Below are positions 52,455-61,109 of a DNA stretch of 64,000 nucleotides, piece by piece (the first letter of the stretch is position 1; the number at the start of each line of letters is the position of its first letter). This DNA is from Bacteroidales bacterium UBA5833 (GTDB taxonomy: Bacteria; Bacteroidota; Bacteroidia; Bacteroidales; Lentimicrobiaceae), in contig DJGZ01000044.1 in the NCBI GenBank assembly GCA_002433025.1, positions 1 through 64,000 of the forward strand, given 5' to 3'. The notes under the pieces are model-generated. The model was given only the letters and a program-made list of their open reading frames with translations. It was not told the DNA's origin and searched no databases. Position numbers and translations under genes: made by a program.

Positions 52455-54959
52455 TTGGCTGATCAGGAATATATCACATTGTTTGCAGAAGTGTTGCTGC
52501 CGCTTCCGGTTAAGGGTTACTTTACTTACCGGGTGCCTCAGGAGCTGAACGGGCTGCTTGCTCCGGGCATGCGTGTGGTGGTGCAGTTCGGTCAGAAGAA
52601 GTTTTATACAGCGCTGGTCAGGCGGATACATCAACAGGTGCCTGCGGTGATGTCGGTAAAGTATGTGCTTGCGGTTGTGGATCCATGGCCGGTAGTGAAC
52701 GAAAAGCAATTCCTGCTGTGGGAGTGGATGGCTGAGTATTATTTATGTACGGTGGGCGAAGTGATGAATGCGGCCCTTCCTTCGGCTTACAAACTGGCAA
52801 GTGAAACCCGTGTGGTAATGGATCCTGAGTATGTTAAGGATGGAGAAGTGCTCAGCGACAGGGAGTTTATGGTGGTGGAAGCCCTTGAATTGCAGAATAT
52901 CCTGACACTCACCGATATCAGCCGCATTGTAGGGATGGCCAAAGTGATACCTCTCGTGAAAACAATGATTGAGAAGGGCATTGTCAGGGTTGAAGAGGAG
53001 ATCACCGAGAAGTATAAGCCCAGGACCGAAACCTGTATACGCCTGACAGAAGCCTATCATGATGAATCGCTGTTGCATGCCGAAATGGACAGGCTGAGCA
53101 AAAGGGCGTTCAAACAGCTTCAGGCTTTGATGGCTTACCTCAGCATCAGCCGTTGTTTTTCGGAGCATCCGGTTGAAGTCAGCCGGCCCGAATTGCTCAA
53201 AACCCCGGATATCAGCGTGGCCCAGCTTGACGCTCTTATCAGGAAAGGGATACTGGAAACATATTTGCGCAATGTGAGCCGTCTGATGCATGATGATGCA
53301 AGCGACAGTTCGCGGAATATCATCTTCTCAGACGCTCAGAAACAGGTTATCGCTGAGCTGAAAAGCCTGCTGAACGGAACCGGAATCGCCTTGTTAAAGG
53401 GGGTTACTTCGAGCGGGAAAACGGAGGTATATATTCATTTGATTGAAGAAGTCATAAGCAAGGGGAAGCAGGTGCTGTATCTTCTTCCGGAGATCGCGCT
53501 CACAACCCAGATTATCAGGCGGCTTCAAAAATATTTCGGAGATAAAGTCGGGGTTTACCATTCAAAGTATAACGAGTTTGAGCGGATTGAGATCTGGAAT
53601 AAGGCCAACATACCACTTTCGGACAATCAGCAAAATCAGCCCTACCAGATTTTGCTCGGCGCCCGGTCGGCCCTGTTTCTGCCATTTACCGACATGGGAC
53701 TGATTATAGTGGATGAAGAGCATGACAGTTCCTATAAACAAAACGATCCCGCCCCCCGGTATAATGCCAGGGATGCTGCCACAATGCTAGGATATATACA
53801 TCAATGTCCTGTTTTGTTAGGCTCTGCCACTCCTTCCGTTGAAAGTTATTTTAACGCGGTGAGCGGCAAATATGGCCTTGTTAACCTGAATGAGCGTTTT
53901 GGCAGTATGCAGATGCCTGAAATCCGGATTGTAAACATCAGGGAAGAGGCCAGGATGAAAAGGATGAAGTCGCATTTTTCGCCCCAATTGCTTGATGCCA
54001 TCAAACAAGCCCTGGATGCAGGGGAACAGGTTATCCTTTTCCAGAACCGTCGTGGATTTTCGCTCAGGCTTGAATGCGACACCTGTCATTATATTCCTGA
54101 ATGCATCAACTGTGATGTTACGCTCACCTATCACAAGCAGGTGAATGTGATGAAGTGCCACTATTGCGGGTACACCACCCGGGTTCCGGATGTTTGTCCT
54201 AAATGCCACAGTCCGGCCATAAAAATGCGGGGTTTTGGCACGGAGAAGGTGGAGGAAGAGCTTGCTATTCTTTTCCCGGATGTGGTGATCGGGAGGATGG
54301 ACCTTGACACCACGCGGACCAAAAACGCCTATCAACGCATCATCGGGGATTTTGAGTCGCGGAGGATTGATATATTGGTGGGTACCCAGATGGTTACCAA
54401 AGGTCTGGATTTCGACAATGTAAGTCTGGTGGGCGTGCTTTACGCGGATGGGATGATGAGTTACCCCGATTTCCGGGCGCTGGAGCGCAGCTATCAGCTG
54501 ATGGCACAAGTAAGCGGCCGGGCCGGGCGAAAGCATAAACGCGGGCTGGTAATGATACAGTCAAACAACCCCAAACATCCCCTGCTTCAGTGGGTGGTGG
54601 ATGACAATTACGCTGCCATGTTTGAACAACAACTTTCCGACAGGTATAAATACAGATTTCCTCCGTATTTCAGGCTGATTGAAATATCCCTGATGCACCG
54701 TGATGCTGAATTCCTCAACAAAGCAGCCTCTGCCCTGGCCGGCATGCTGAAGCCAACTTTTGGCGCACTGTTGCTGGGCCCTGAGTATCCATTGGTTTCA
54801 AGGATCAGGAACCTTTATATCAAGAATTTATTGTTGAAGACCGGCAAAGGAACTCAGGGGAAACAAAGCAAGGCTGAACTTACCCGTCAGCTTGAATTAT
54901 TCAGGGCCCTGCCGGATTATAAAAGTGTAAGAATTGCAATTGACGTAGATCCGGCTTAA
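52455..54959 (+). CDS. priA: Primosomal protein N' (replication restart helicase PriA)
   Basis: An 834-residue 3'-5' DNA helicase that reloads the replisome at stalled forks. Seen: N-terminal DNA-binding domain (VLLPLPVKGYFTYRVP), Walker A GVTSSGKTEVY, DEAD-box variant DEEHDSSYKQ, LGSATPSVES, the zinc-binding cysteine cluster (CDTCHYIPECINCDVTLTYH to CHYCGYTTRVPDVCPKC, about residues 540-580), then GTEKVEEEL, GTQMVTKGLDF and QVSGRAGR. It starts at TTG, preceded by a complete promoter; no ATG retains the N-terminus. Length is at the long end for the family, as usual in Bacteroidota. Confidence 0.96.
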   Translation: MADQEYITLFAEVLLPLPVKGYFTYRVPQELNGLLAPGMRVVVQFGQKKFYTALVRRIHQQVPAVMSVKYVLAVVDPWPVVNEKQFLLWEWMAEYYLCTVGEVMNAALPSAYKLASETRVVMDPEYVKDGEVLSDREFMVVEALELQNILTLTDISRIVGMAKVIPLVKTMIEKGIVRVEEEITEKYKPRTETCIRLTEAYHDESLLHAEMDRLSKRAFKQLQALMAYLSISRCFSEHPVEVSRPELLKTPDISVAQLDALIRKGILETYLRNVSRLMHDDASDSSRNIIFSDAQKQVIAELKSLLNGTGIALLKGVTSSGKTEVYIHLIEEVISKGKQVLYLLPEIALTTQIIRRLQKYFGDKVGVYHSKYNEFERIEIWNKANIPLSDNQQNQPYQILLGARSALFLPFTDMGLIIVDEEHDSSYKQNDPAPRYNARDAATMLGYIHQCPVLLGSATPSVESYFNAVSGKYGLVNLNERFGSMQMPEIRIVNIREEARMKRMKSHFSPQLLDAIKQALDAGEQVILFQNRRGFSLRLECDTCHYIPECINCDVTLTYHKQVNVMKCHYCGYTTRVPDVCPKCHSPAIKMRGFGTEKVEEELAILFPDVVIGRMDLDTTRTKNAYQRIIGDFESRRIDILVGTQMVTKGLDFDNVSLVGVLYADGMMSYPDFRALERSYQLMAQVSGRAGRKHKRGLVMIQSNNPKHPLLQWVVDDNYAAMFEQQLSDRYKYRFPPYFRLIEISLMHRDAEFLNKAASALAGMLKPTFGALLLGPEYPLVSRIRNLYIKNLLLKTGKGTQGKQSKAELTRQLELFRALPDYKSVRIAIDVDPA

Positions 54960-55108
54960 GAATCCGGTGAAAGGTGAATAACATCAGCCGGGTTCAGGCA
55001 AAAGCCTCCCTGACTGAATTTTCAGTTGCAGGCAAACCGGGAAAACATCCCGGGGAGAAGAACCTCCTGATTCCTTTGACCCTTAATTTTCTTTTCAAGC
55101 TTTTATTG

Positions 55109-55116
55109 TACATTTG
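55109..55116 (+). promoter_or_regulatory. -7 box of ricT
   Basis: TACATTTG matches TAnnTTTG followed by C. Transcription would start near 55122, just before two strong hairpins, giving a leader of about 93 nt. No clear -33 box. Confidence 0.5.
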
Positions 55117-55125
55117 CCTTTTACA

Positions 55126-55192
55126 TTTTCAACCGATGAGCGGTTGAAAATCAATATATTTCATCCCGTTTCAGGGGGTATCCCTGCGGGAT
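55126..55192 (+). promoter_or_regulatory. Two-hairpin structured leader before ricT
   Basis: Hairpin 1: TTTTCAACCG (55126-55135), loop ATGAG, CGGTTGAAAA (55141-55150), a perfect 10-bp stem. Hairpin 2: ATCCCG-(TTT)-CAGGG (55163-55176), loop GGTAT, CCCTG-CGGGAT (55182-55192), an 11-bp stem with a 3-nt bulge. Neither has a T-run. It may be a structured 5' leader or a REP-type element. Confidence 0.5.
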
Positions 55193-55214
55193 TCAATTTC
55201 ACAACACCCAAAAA

Positions 55215-56327
55215 ATGGAAAAAACTGAAAAAATATCTCCCGAAAAGAATCATTTTGTTACCCGGGGTTGCTGTCATCAACCCAGCCTGATTCATAAAAA
55301 TGACAATATTTTTAAGCATGGCTGTGCCAAACTTGATGCTTTTGATTGGCTGGGCTATGTGCCGATGCCGGAGGGCCATAAACCATTTGATTGCATTGAG
55401 GTAAGGTTTAAGAATAACCGCAAGGAATTTTTCCGCTCCACCTGCGATCCTGATCTGCACACCGGCGATATTGTGGCGGTGGAGGCCAATCCGGGTCACG
55501 ATATCGGTATTGTTTCCCTTACCGGTGAGATTGTCAGGCTACAGATGCGCAAACGGAACACTGATCCCGGAAGGGATGATATCCGTAAGGTATACCGCAA
55601 GGCCAGGTTAAGTGATATTGAAAAGTGGATAACCGCGGTGGAAAAGGAGGACAACACCATGTTCAGGGCCAGGGAAATTGCCGCCCGGCTTAACCTGAAA
55701 ATGAAAATCAATGATGTTGAATATCAGGGGGATGATACAAAGGCGATCTTTTACTATACGGCTGATGAGCGGGTTGACTTCCGTGAACTGATTAAGATTC
55801 TCGCTGAGGAGTTCAAAGTGAGGATTGAGATGCGTCAGATCGGGGCAAGGCAGGAGGCTGCCCGTTTGGGGGGAATAGGTACCTGTGGCCGTGAATTATG
55901 TTGTTCAACATGGCTCAACGGATTTAACACGGTAAGTACCAATGCGGCACGCATTCAGCAACTTTCTCTCAATCCGCAGAAGCTTGCCGGGCAGTGCGGC
56001 AAGCTCAAATGCTGTCTGAATTACGAATATTCTGCTTATACCGAAGCGTTGAAACACTTCCCCCCGGACGATACCTTACTCAATACCAAAAAGGGTGATG
56101 CCATCCCGCAAAAAACAGATGTTTTTGGCGGGATAATCTGGTATGCCTACAAATCGGATCCGAACAATATGATGGCCATCCCTGTGGATAAGGTAAAAGA
56201 GATCATTGATCTGAACAAAAAGGGGAAAGCCATTGATAAACTCGAGGACTTTGCCCGAAAACTGGAGAAAAAGGTTGATTTTGAAAATGTTGTGGGCCAG
56301 GAGGATTTGCACAGATTTGACAAGTAA
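55215..56327 (+). CDS. ricT: PSP1 C-terminal domain protein, RicT-like
   Basis: A 370-residue protein of the RicT/PSP1 family. Seen: IFKHGCAKLDAFDWL near the N-terminus, RFKNNRKEFFRSTCDPDLHTGDIVAVEANPGHDIGIVSLTGE, a PSP1 core with YYTADERVDFRELIKILAEEFKVRIEMRQIGARQEA, and the cysteine cluster GTCGRELCCSTWL plus GQCGKLKCCLNYE, which in Bacillus RicT helps hold an iron-sulfur cluster in the RicAFT (Y-) complex acting on RNase Y. In Bacteroidota the role is not established. It is about 100 residues longer than the Bacillus protein. Followed by gldH after 108 bp. Confidence 0.88.
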   Translation: MEKTEKISPEKNHFVTRGCCHQPSLIHKNDNIFKHGCAKLDAFDWLGYVPMPEGHKPFDCIEVRFKNNRKEFFRSTCDPDLHTGDIVAVEANPGHDIGIVSLTGEIVRLQMRKRNTDPGRDDIRKVYRKARLSDIEKWITAVEKEDNTMFRAREIAARLNLKMKINDVEYQGDDTKAIFYYTADERVDFRELIKILAEEFKVRIEMRQIGARQEAARLGGIGTCGRELCCSTWLNGFNTVSTNAARIQQLSLNPQKLAGQCGKLKCCLNYEYSAYTEALKHFPPDDTLLNTKKGDAIPQKTDVFGGIIWYAYKSDPNNMMAIPVDKVKEIIDLNKKGKAIDKLEDFARKLEKKVDFENVVGQEDLHRFDK

Positions 56328-56435
56328 GATGAAAGTAGGGAGGCGGGTTTCGATAAGCAGTAAAGGCCTTGTATTTGCAAGCGGAAATCCGGGGTGAGAT
56401 AATTTTTTTGCCATTCAGGCGTTGAATACTGCGAA

Positions 56436-56918
56436 ATGAAAAAAACAGTTCTGAATTACCTGGTGAAATGTCCGGCCTTGCTGTTTGTGGTGATGGCTTT
56501 TGCAGCCTGTGATGCTGACAAGTTTTACGATGAGAGCCTGAGTCTTACCGGCGACCGGTGGCCAAAGGAGGATGCGCTGAGTTTTACCGTGAGTATTGAA
56601 GATACCATCAGGCCTTACAGCTTTTATCTGAATGTCCGGCACAGTTCTTCATACAAATACAATAACATCTATTTCTTTCTTACCACAACCTATCCGGGGG
56701 GGGGCATGTCGCGCGATACCATTGAGTGTATGCTGGCAGCCAAAAACGGTAAATGGTTAGGTAAGGGCAGCGGGCGTTACCGTGACAACCGCATCTGGAT
56801 AAGGGACAACATCCGATTTCCGCGAAAAGGGGAATACACGTTGCGGCTTAACCAGGCTATGCGCGAGGATGTGCTTGTGGGTATTTCGGAGGCCGGCATA
56901 AGGCTGGAGAAAAAGTAA
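56436..56918 (+). CDS. gldH: Gliding-motility lipoprotein GldH
   Basis: A 160-residue envelope lipoprotein (lipobox AFAAC, Cys25). The protein matches GldH: CDADKFYDESLSL, W-PKEDALSFTVSIEDT, YSFYLNVRHSSSYKYNNIYFF, and an end segment with RQ-like LNQAMREDVLVGISEAGIRLEK. GldH is needed for gliding in Flavobacteria; in non-gliding Bacteroidales its role may be in cell-surface organisation. Upstream ricT and downstream PBP1A are close and on the same strand, so this may be one transcript. Confidence 0.88.
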   Translation: MKKTVLNYLVKCPALLFVVMAFAACDADKFYDESLSLTGDRWPKEDALSFTVSIEDTIRPYSFYLNVRHSSSYKYNNIYFFLTTTYPGGGMSRDTIECMLAAKNGKWLGKGSGRYRDNRIWIRDNIRFPRKGEYTLRLNQAMREDVLVGISEAGIRLEKK

Positions 56919-56984
56919 AGATGCCGGTTGCAGGATTGTAAAGACGGGTGAAGTTTGAGTGATCAGAACGAATGCTATATCAGA

Positions 56985-59339
56985 ATGAGCAAAAAACCTA
57001 AAAGCAGCACAACTGATGTTAATTTCTGGAAGAAACGCTTCTGGAAAGCATATCTGGTTGTATTTGTTTTCATAATCCTTTTATTTACAGCCATTTCTTC
57101 AGGACTGCTGGGATTTATGCCTTCTTTTGAGGAGCTGGAAAATCCCAAAAGTAATCTGGCTTCCGAGATCATTTCAGCCGACCAGGAGTTGTTGGGCAAG
57201 TACTATATCGAGAACCGGTCGAATATTAATTACAATGACCTGTCGCCCTATCTTGTGAATGCCATTATTGCCACAGAGGATGCCCGTTTTGAGAAGCATT
57301 CGGGAGTAGATGTAAAGGCGCTTTTCAGGGTGACCTTCGGGTTGGTGACCGGGAACAATAAAGGCGGAGGTAGTACACTCAGCCAGCAGCTGGCCAAAAA
57401 CCTCTTTCCGCGCAAGGCCAATCGTAATTTCTTTGAAACAGTGTTTATCAAGCTTAAGGAGTGGGTAACAGCCATAAAGCTGGAGCGCAACTACACAAAA
57501 GAAGAGATTCTGGCTATGTACTTCAATACAGTGGATTTCGGGAGCAATTCATTTGGCATCAAATCAGCTGCAAAAACATTTTTTAACAAGCAACCTTCCG
57601 AATTGACCATTGAAGAATCGGCTATGCTTGTGGGCATGTTGAAAGCGCCTACCTTTTTCTCGCCGGTGCGCAATCCCGAAAGGGCCAATAAGCGCAGGGA
57701 GGTGGTGCTCCGTCAGATGGAGAGATATGGTTACATCAGTGAACAGGCATACGATTCCATCAGGATAATACCCCTTGATATGTCCCAATACCGGCAACAG
57801 GACCATACTTCAGGCACGGCTACTTACTTCAGGGAGTATCTGCGTATGACCATGTCGGCAAAAAAGCCGGCCCGGAAGAACTACTTGGATAAACAGGTTT
57901 ATACTGAGGATTCACTACAGTGGGTTTCCAACCCGATATACGGATGGATTGAGAAAAATCCCAAACCCGATGGGTCGAAATACAATCTTTACAAGGACGG
58001 ATTAAGGATTTATACCACCATCAATTCACGCATGCAGCGGTATGCCGAGGAGGCTGTGGCGGAACACATGGGTGGCGATATTCAGCCTGCATTTTTCAGG
58101 CACTGGAAGGGGAGGGAAGAGGCTCCCTTTGATTTTCCGAAGTCACAGGTGAAGGCAGAAGCGCATAAGCTGCTCAATGCTTCGATGAAGCGATCGGATC
58201 GTTACCGGAAAATGAAGGCTGCCGGGTTGCCCGAGGACTCCATCCGTCTGGCGTTTCATACCAAAACACCTATGAAGGTGTTCACCTGGCAGGGAGAGCG
58301 CGACACCATTATGACGCCCTGGGATTCCATCCGTTACTGCAAGTTCTTTCTGCAGGCCGGCCTGATGTCGGTGGAGCCGCAGACCGGATTTGTGAGGGCT
58401 TATGTGGGTGGCATCAATTACAGCCACTTCCAGTTCGACCATGTTAAGATGGCCCGGCGGCAGGTTGGTTCTACATTCAAGCCTTTTGTTTATACGCTGG
58501 CTATGCAGGAGGGCGATTTTTCGCCCTGCACCAAAGTGGCAAATATTCAATACAGCATCGATCTGCCTGAAGGTGGAAGGTGGGAGCCGCGCAACGCCAA
58601 CGATTTTAAGAAAGGCGAAATGGTGACCCTAAAAGAGGCACTGGCCAATTCCATCAACTGGATTTCGGCCTTCCTGATCAAAAGGTATTCCCCCATGGCG
58701 GTAATCAAGATCGCCCGGAAAATGGGGGTTGTCAGCCCCATAGACCCGGTTCCTTCCATCTCGCTGGGTACCCCTGACCTGACCCTTTATGAAATGACCG
58801 GGGCCATGAATACTTATGCGGCAAAAGGCGTTTATATTGAGCCGCTTTTCGTGACCCGCATCGAGGATAAAAACGGTAATGTACTGGCCCGTTTTATGCC
58901 ACGGCAGGAAGAGGCTATGAGTGAAGAAACAGCCTTTCTTATGCTGGAACTGATGAAGGGGGTGGTGGAAAGCGGAACAGGCGTTCGTTTGAGGTATAAG
59001 TATGGCATTGCTAATCCGGTGGCCGGTAAAACCGGAACCACGCAAAACAACTCCGACGGATGGTTTATGGGACTTACCCCTGATCTGGTAACCGGAGTCT
59101 GGGTTGGAGGAGAAGATCGCAGTGTGCGTTTCAGAACGATCACCCTCGGGCAGGGGGCAAATATGGCCCTTCCGATCTGGGCGCTCTATATGAAACGCAT
59201 TTATGCCGATCCCAAGCTGAAGCTGTCGCAGGGAGATTTTGAAAGACCCTCAAACCCCCTGTCGGTGGAAATTGACTGTAAAAAATACGAAGAGATACAG
59301 AAAAAGCAAAAGAACAAGTACAGCCCCGGAGATTTCTGA
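56985..59339 (+). CDS. Penicillin-binding protein 1A (bifunctional peptidoglycan synthase)
   Basis: A 784-residue inner-membrane enzyme with transglycosylase and transpeptidase activity. Seen: one N-terminal helix (YLVVFVFIILLFTAISSGLLGF), GT51 domain with ATEDARFEKHSGVD (catalytic Glu) and GGSTLSQQLAKNLF, then transpeptidase motifs SxxK (STFK in RRQVGSTFKPF), SxN (SINW) and KTG (GKTGTTQNNSDGWF). The TTG frame at 56955 adds 10 residues, and ATG 56985 is preferred. It ends 1 bp before the next start (TGA-g-ATG), so it is cotranscribed with the GT-C-like gene. Confidence 0.94.
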   Translation: MSKKPKSSTTDVNFWKKRFWKAYLVVFVFIILLFTAISSGLLGFMPSFEELENPKSNLASEIISADQELLGKYYIENRSNINYNDLSPYLVNAIIATEDARFEKHSGVDVKALFRVTFGLVTGNNKGGGSTLSQQLAKNLFPRKANRNFFETVFIKLKEWVTAIKLERNYTKEEILAMYFNTVDFGSNSFGIKSAAKTFFNKQPSELTIEESAMLVGMLKAPTFFSPVRNPERANKRREVVLRQMERYGYISEQAYDSIRIIPLDMSQYRQQDHTSGTATYFREYLRMTMSAKKPARKNYLDKQVYTEDSLQWVSNPIYGWIEKNPKPDGSKYNLYKDGLRIYTTINSRMQRYAEEAVAEHMGGDIQPAFFRHWKGREEAPFDFPKSQVKAEAHKLLNASMKRSDRYRKMKAAGLPEDSIRLAFHTKTPMKVFTWQGERDTIMTPWDSIRYCKFFLQAGLMSVEPQTGFVRAYVGGINYSHFQFDHVKMARRQVGSTFKPFVYTLAMQEGDFSPCTKVANIQYSIDLPEGGRWEPRNANDFKKGEMVTLKEALANSINWISAFLIKRYSPMAVIKIARKMGVVSPIDPVPSISLGTPDLTLYEMTGAMNTYAAKGVYIEPLFVTRIEDKNGNVLARFMPRQEEAMSEETAFLMLELMKGVVESGTGVRLRYKYGIANPVAGKTGTTQNNSDGWFMGLTPDLVTGVWVGGEDRSVRFRTITLGQGANMALPIWALYMKRIYADPKLKLSQGDFERPSNPLSVEIDCKKYEEIQKKQKNKYSPGDF

Positions 59340-59340
59340 G

Positions 59341-60963
59341 ATGATGAAAGTGATTAACGGCATTTCCCGGATATTGAAGAATTTCTTTGTAAAAGCCAGA
59401 AAAATCTCTTTTTCTCTTGCCGCACTCTGGTTGGTTTTCATCAGCATCACATTGGTAAACCTGAAAACCCGTGAATGGGAAAATCCCATCCGCATCATTC
59501 AGGATGATGTCCACCTCTATTATATCTATCTGCCGGCCGTATTTGTTTATCACGATCTTTCCTTTGGTTTCTTCCTGAAAGAGCCTGATTATCAAAGCAA
59601 GTTCTGGTTACCCGGACACCCTGAAACAGGGGTCAGAATACCCAAGATGTCGATGGGGATGGCGATGGTTTATGCCCCCTTCTTTCTTTTTGCCCATTAC
59701 ATTGTCATGCCGTTGACAGGTGCGGCGGGCGGGGTCTATGCCATACCTTACAAAGTGGCCCTGGTGGTCGCGTCCCTTTTGTACCTGCTGCTGGGCTTGT
59801 GGCTGCTCAGGAAACTGCTGCTCAGCTATTTTGATGAAGCGGCGGTGGCCCTAACCCTTGTGGTGGTGGCATTTGGCACAAATATGCTGTGGTATGTGAC
59901 CCATGAACCGGCCATGTCGCATATCTTCAGCTTTGCGCTGATCCTGCTGATGGCTGTTCAGACGCAGCGGTGGCTGGCAAAACCGGGGATAAAGCAATCC
60001 CTGCTGCCGGGTCTCTTGTTCGGTCTGATAGTGCTGATCAGGCCGACCAATATTATTTTTGGCATGATCATACTCTTTTTGCCCGGGAATGCTGTTTATC
60101 GCTTCCGCGAAAGGGTTCAGTTTATTCTGAACAATTACAGGGGGCTGATCATCATGATAGCCGGATTTTTAATAGTATGGGCGCCGCAGCTGGTATTCTG
60201 GAAATTTGCCAGCGGCAGCTGGTTTTATTACACTTACGGCGAAGAGGGGTTCTTTTTTGGTAATCCGCAGGTTTTCAGCAGCCTGTTCAGCTGGCGGAAA
60301 GGATGGCTTGTTTACACACCGCTGATGCTGATGGCTTTTGCCGGACTTCCGTTACTTTATCGCAAACAGCGGGGATTGTTTAACCTCACGGCAATGATGC
60401 TGGTGTTGCTTATCTGGGTGAATGCCTCCTGGTGGTGCTGGTGGTTTGGCGGGAGTTTCGGTAACCGTGCCTACATTGACGGATACGGGATATTTGCCTT
60501 TGGGGTGGCAGCCTTGGCACAGGCAATGCTAACGCAGCGCTTCAGGGTACTGAGGGTTGCATTTCTGATTATTACCGGCTTCTTTGTCTTTTTAAGCGCC
60601 TTCCAGCAATGGCAATACCGGCAGGGCATTATTCATTATGATGCCATGACCCGGACGGCCTATTCCGATGCTTTTTTCCAGACAACCCTCCGGCCTGATC
60701 TACAGGGATCCCTGGTGGATCCGGACTATGCTCCGGGGGTAAAAGGCATTTATTATCCCCTGCATGAAATTTCGAAGGCCGACCGGCGAGAAAAGAATTA
60801 CAGGATACTGATCAACCGGCCGTATCTTGAAGAATACCTGAGGAATAGCGCACATGAGGACCGGGCCCTGATGCGGCGTATCCTGGCTGCTTCGCCGCAG
60901 ACAGATACTGCAGCAGCAATAGAAAAATGGGTCGATGATGAGATCACCCGTATGTGGAAGTAA
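59341..60963 (+). CDS. Polytopic membrane protein, GT-C glycosyltransferase-like
   Basis: A 540-residue protein with about 10-12 hydrophobic helices. After the first helix comes IIQDDVHLYYIYLPA, an acidic pair in the first external loop as in GT-C glycosyltransferases (GT39/ArnT style). The C-terminal about 80 residues are soluble and charged. The catalytic family is not established by sequence alone, so this is a putative lipid-linked sugar transferase or an uncharacterised membrane protein. ATG 59341 is chosen because the earlier frame start overlaps the PBP1A coding region; the stop of PBP1A is 1 bp upstream. Confidence 0.7.
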   Translation: MMKVINGISRILKNFFVKARKISFSLAALWLVFISITLVNLKTREWENPIRIIQDDVHLYYIYLPAVFVYHDLSFGFFLKEPDYQSKFWLPGHPETGVRIPKMSMGMAMVYAPFFLFAHYIVMPLTGAAGGVYAIPYKVALVVASLLYLLLGLWLLRKLLLSYFDEAAVALTLVVVAFGTNMLWYVTHEPAMSHIFSFALILLMAVQTQRWLAKPGIKQSLLPGLLFGLIVLIRPTNIIFGMIILFLPGNAVYRFRERVQFILNNYRGLIIMIAGFLIVWAPQLVFWKFASGSWFYYTYGEEGFFFGNPQVFSSLFSWRKGWLVYTPLMLMAFAGLPLLYRKQRGLFNLTAMMLVLLIWVNASWWCWWFGGSFGNRAYIDGYGIFAFGVAALAQAMLTQRFRVLRVAFLIITGFFVFLSAFQQWQYRQGIIHYDAMTRTAYSDAFFQTTLRPDLQGSLVDPDYAPGVKGIYYPLHEISKADRREKNYRILINRPYLEEYLRNSAHEDRALMRRILAASPQTDTAAAIEKWVDDEITRMWK

Positions 60964-61059
60964 GCGGACATGAACGGCCGGGCGGCTTCGGCAACTCCCG
61001 TAAGTTTTGGTATTCTCCAAAACCTGCCGGTTGTTTGCTGTTATCTTCTTCAACTTCCT

Positions 61060-61067
61060 TACATTTG
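61060..61067 (+). promoter_or_regulatory. -7 box of the MBOAT operon
   Basis: TACATTTG followed by C matches TAnnTTTG, 43 bp before the ATG at 61110. A TTTG at 61034-61037 has a longer spacer (22 bp). Confidence 0.45.
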
Positions 61068-61109
61068 CTGGCTAATAAATTCCGATAGGCACCATTTAAT
61101 TCCTGAGCA

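Noticed and set aside
53817..54536. 239-codon minus-strand frame inside priA
   Set aside because: Antisense to conserved helicase motifs; no homology seen.
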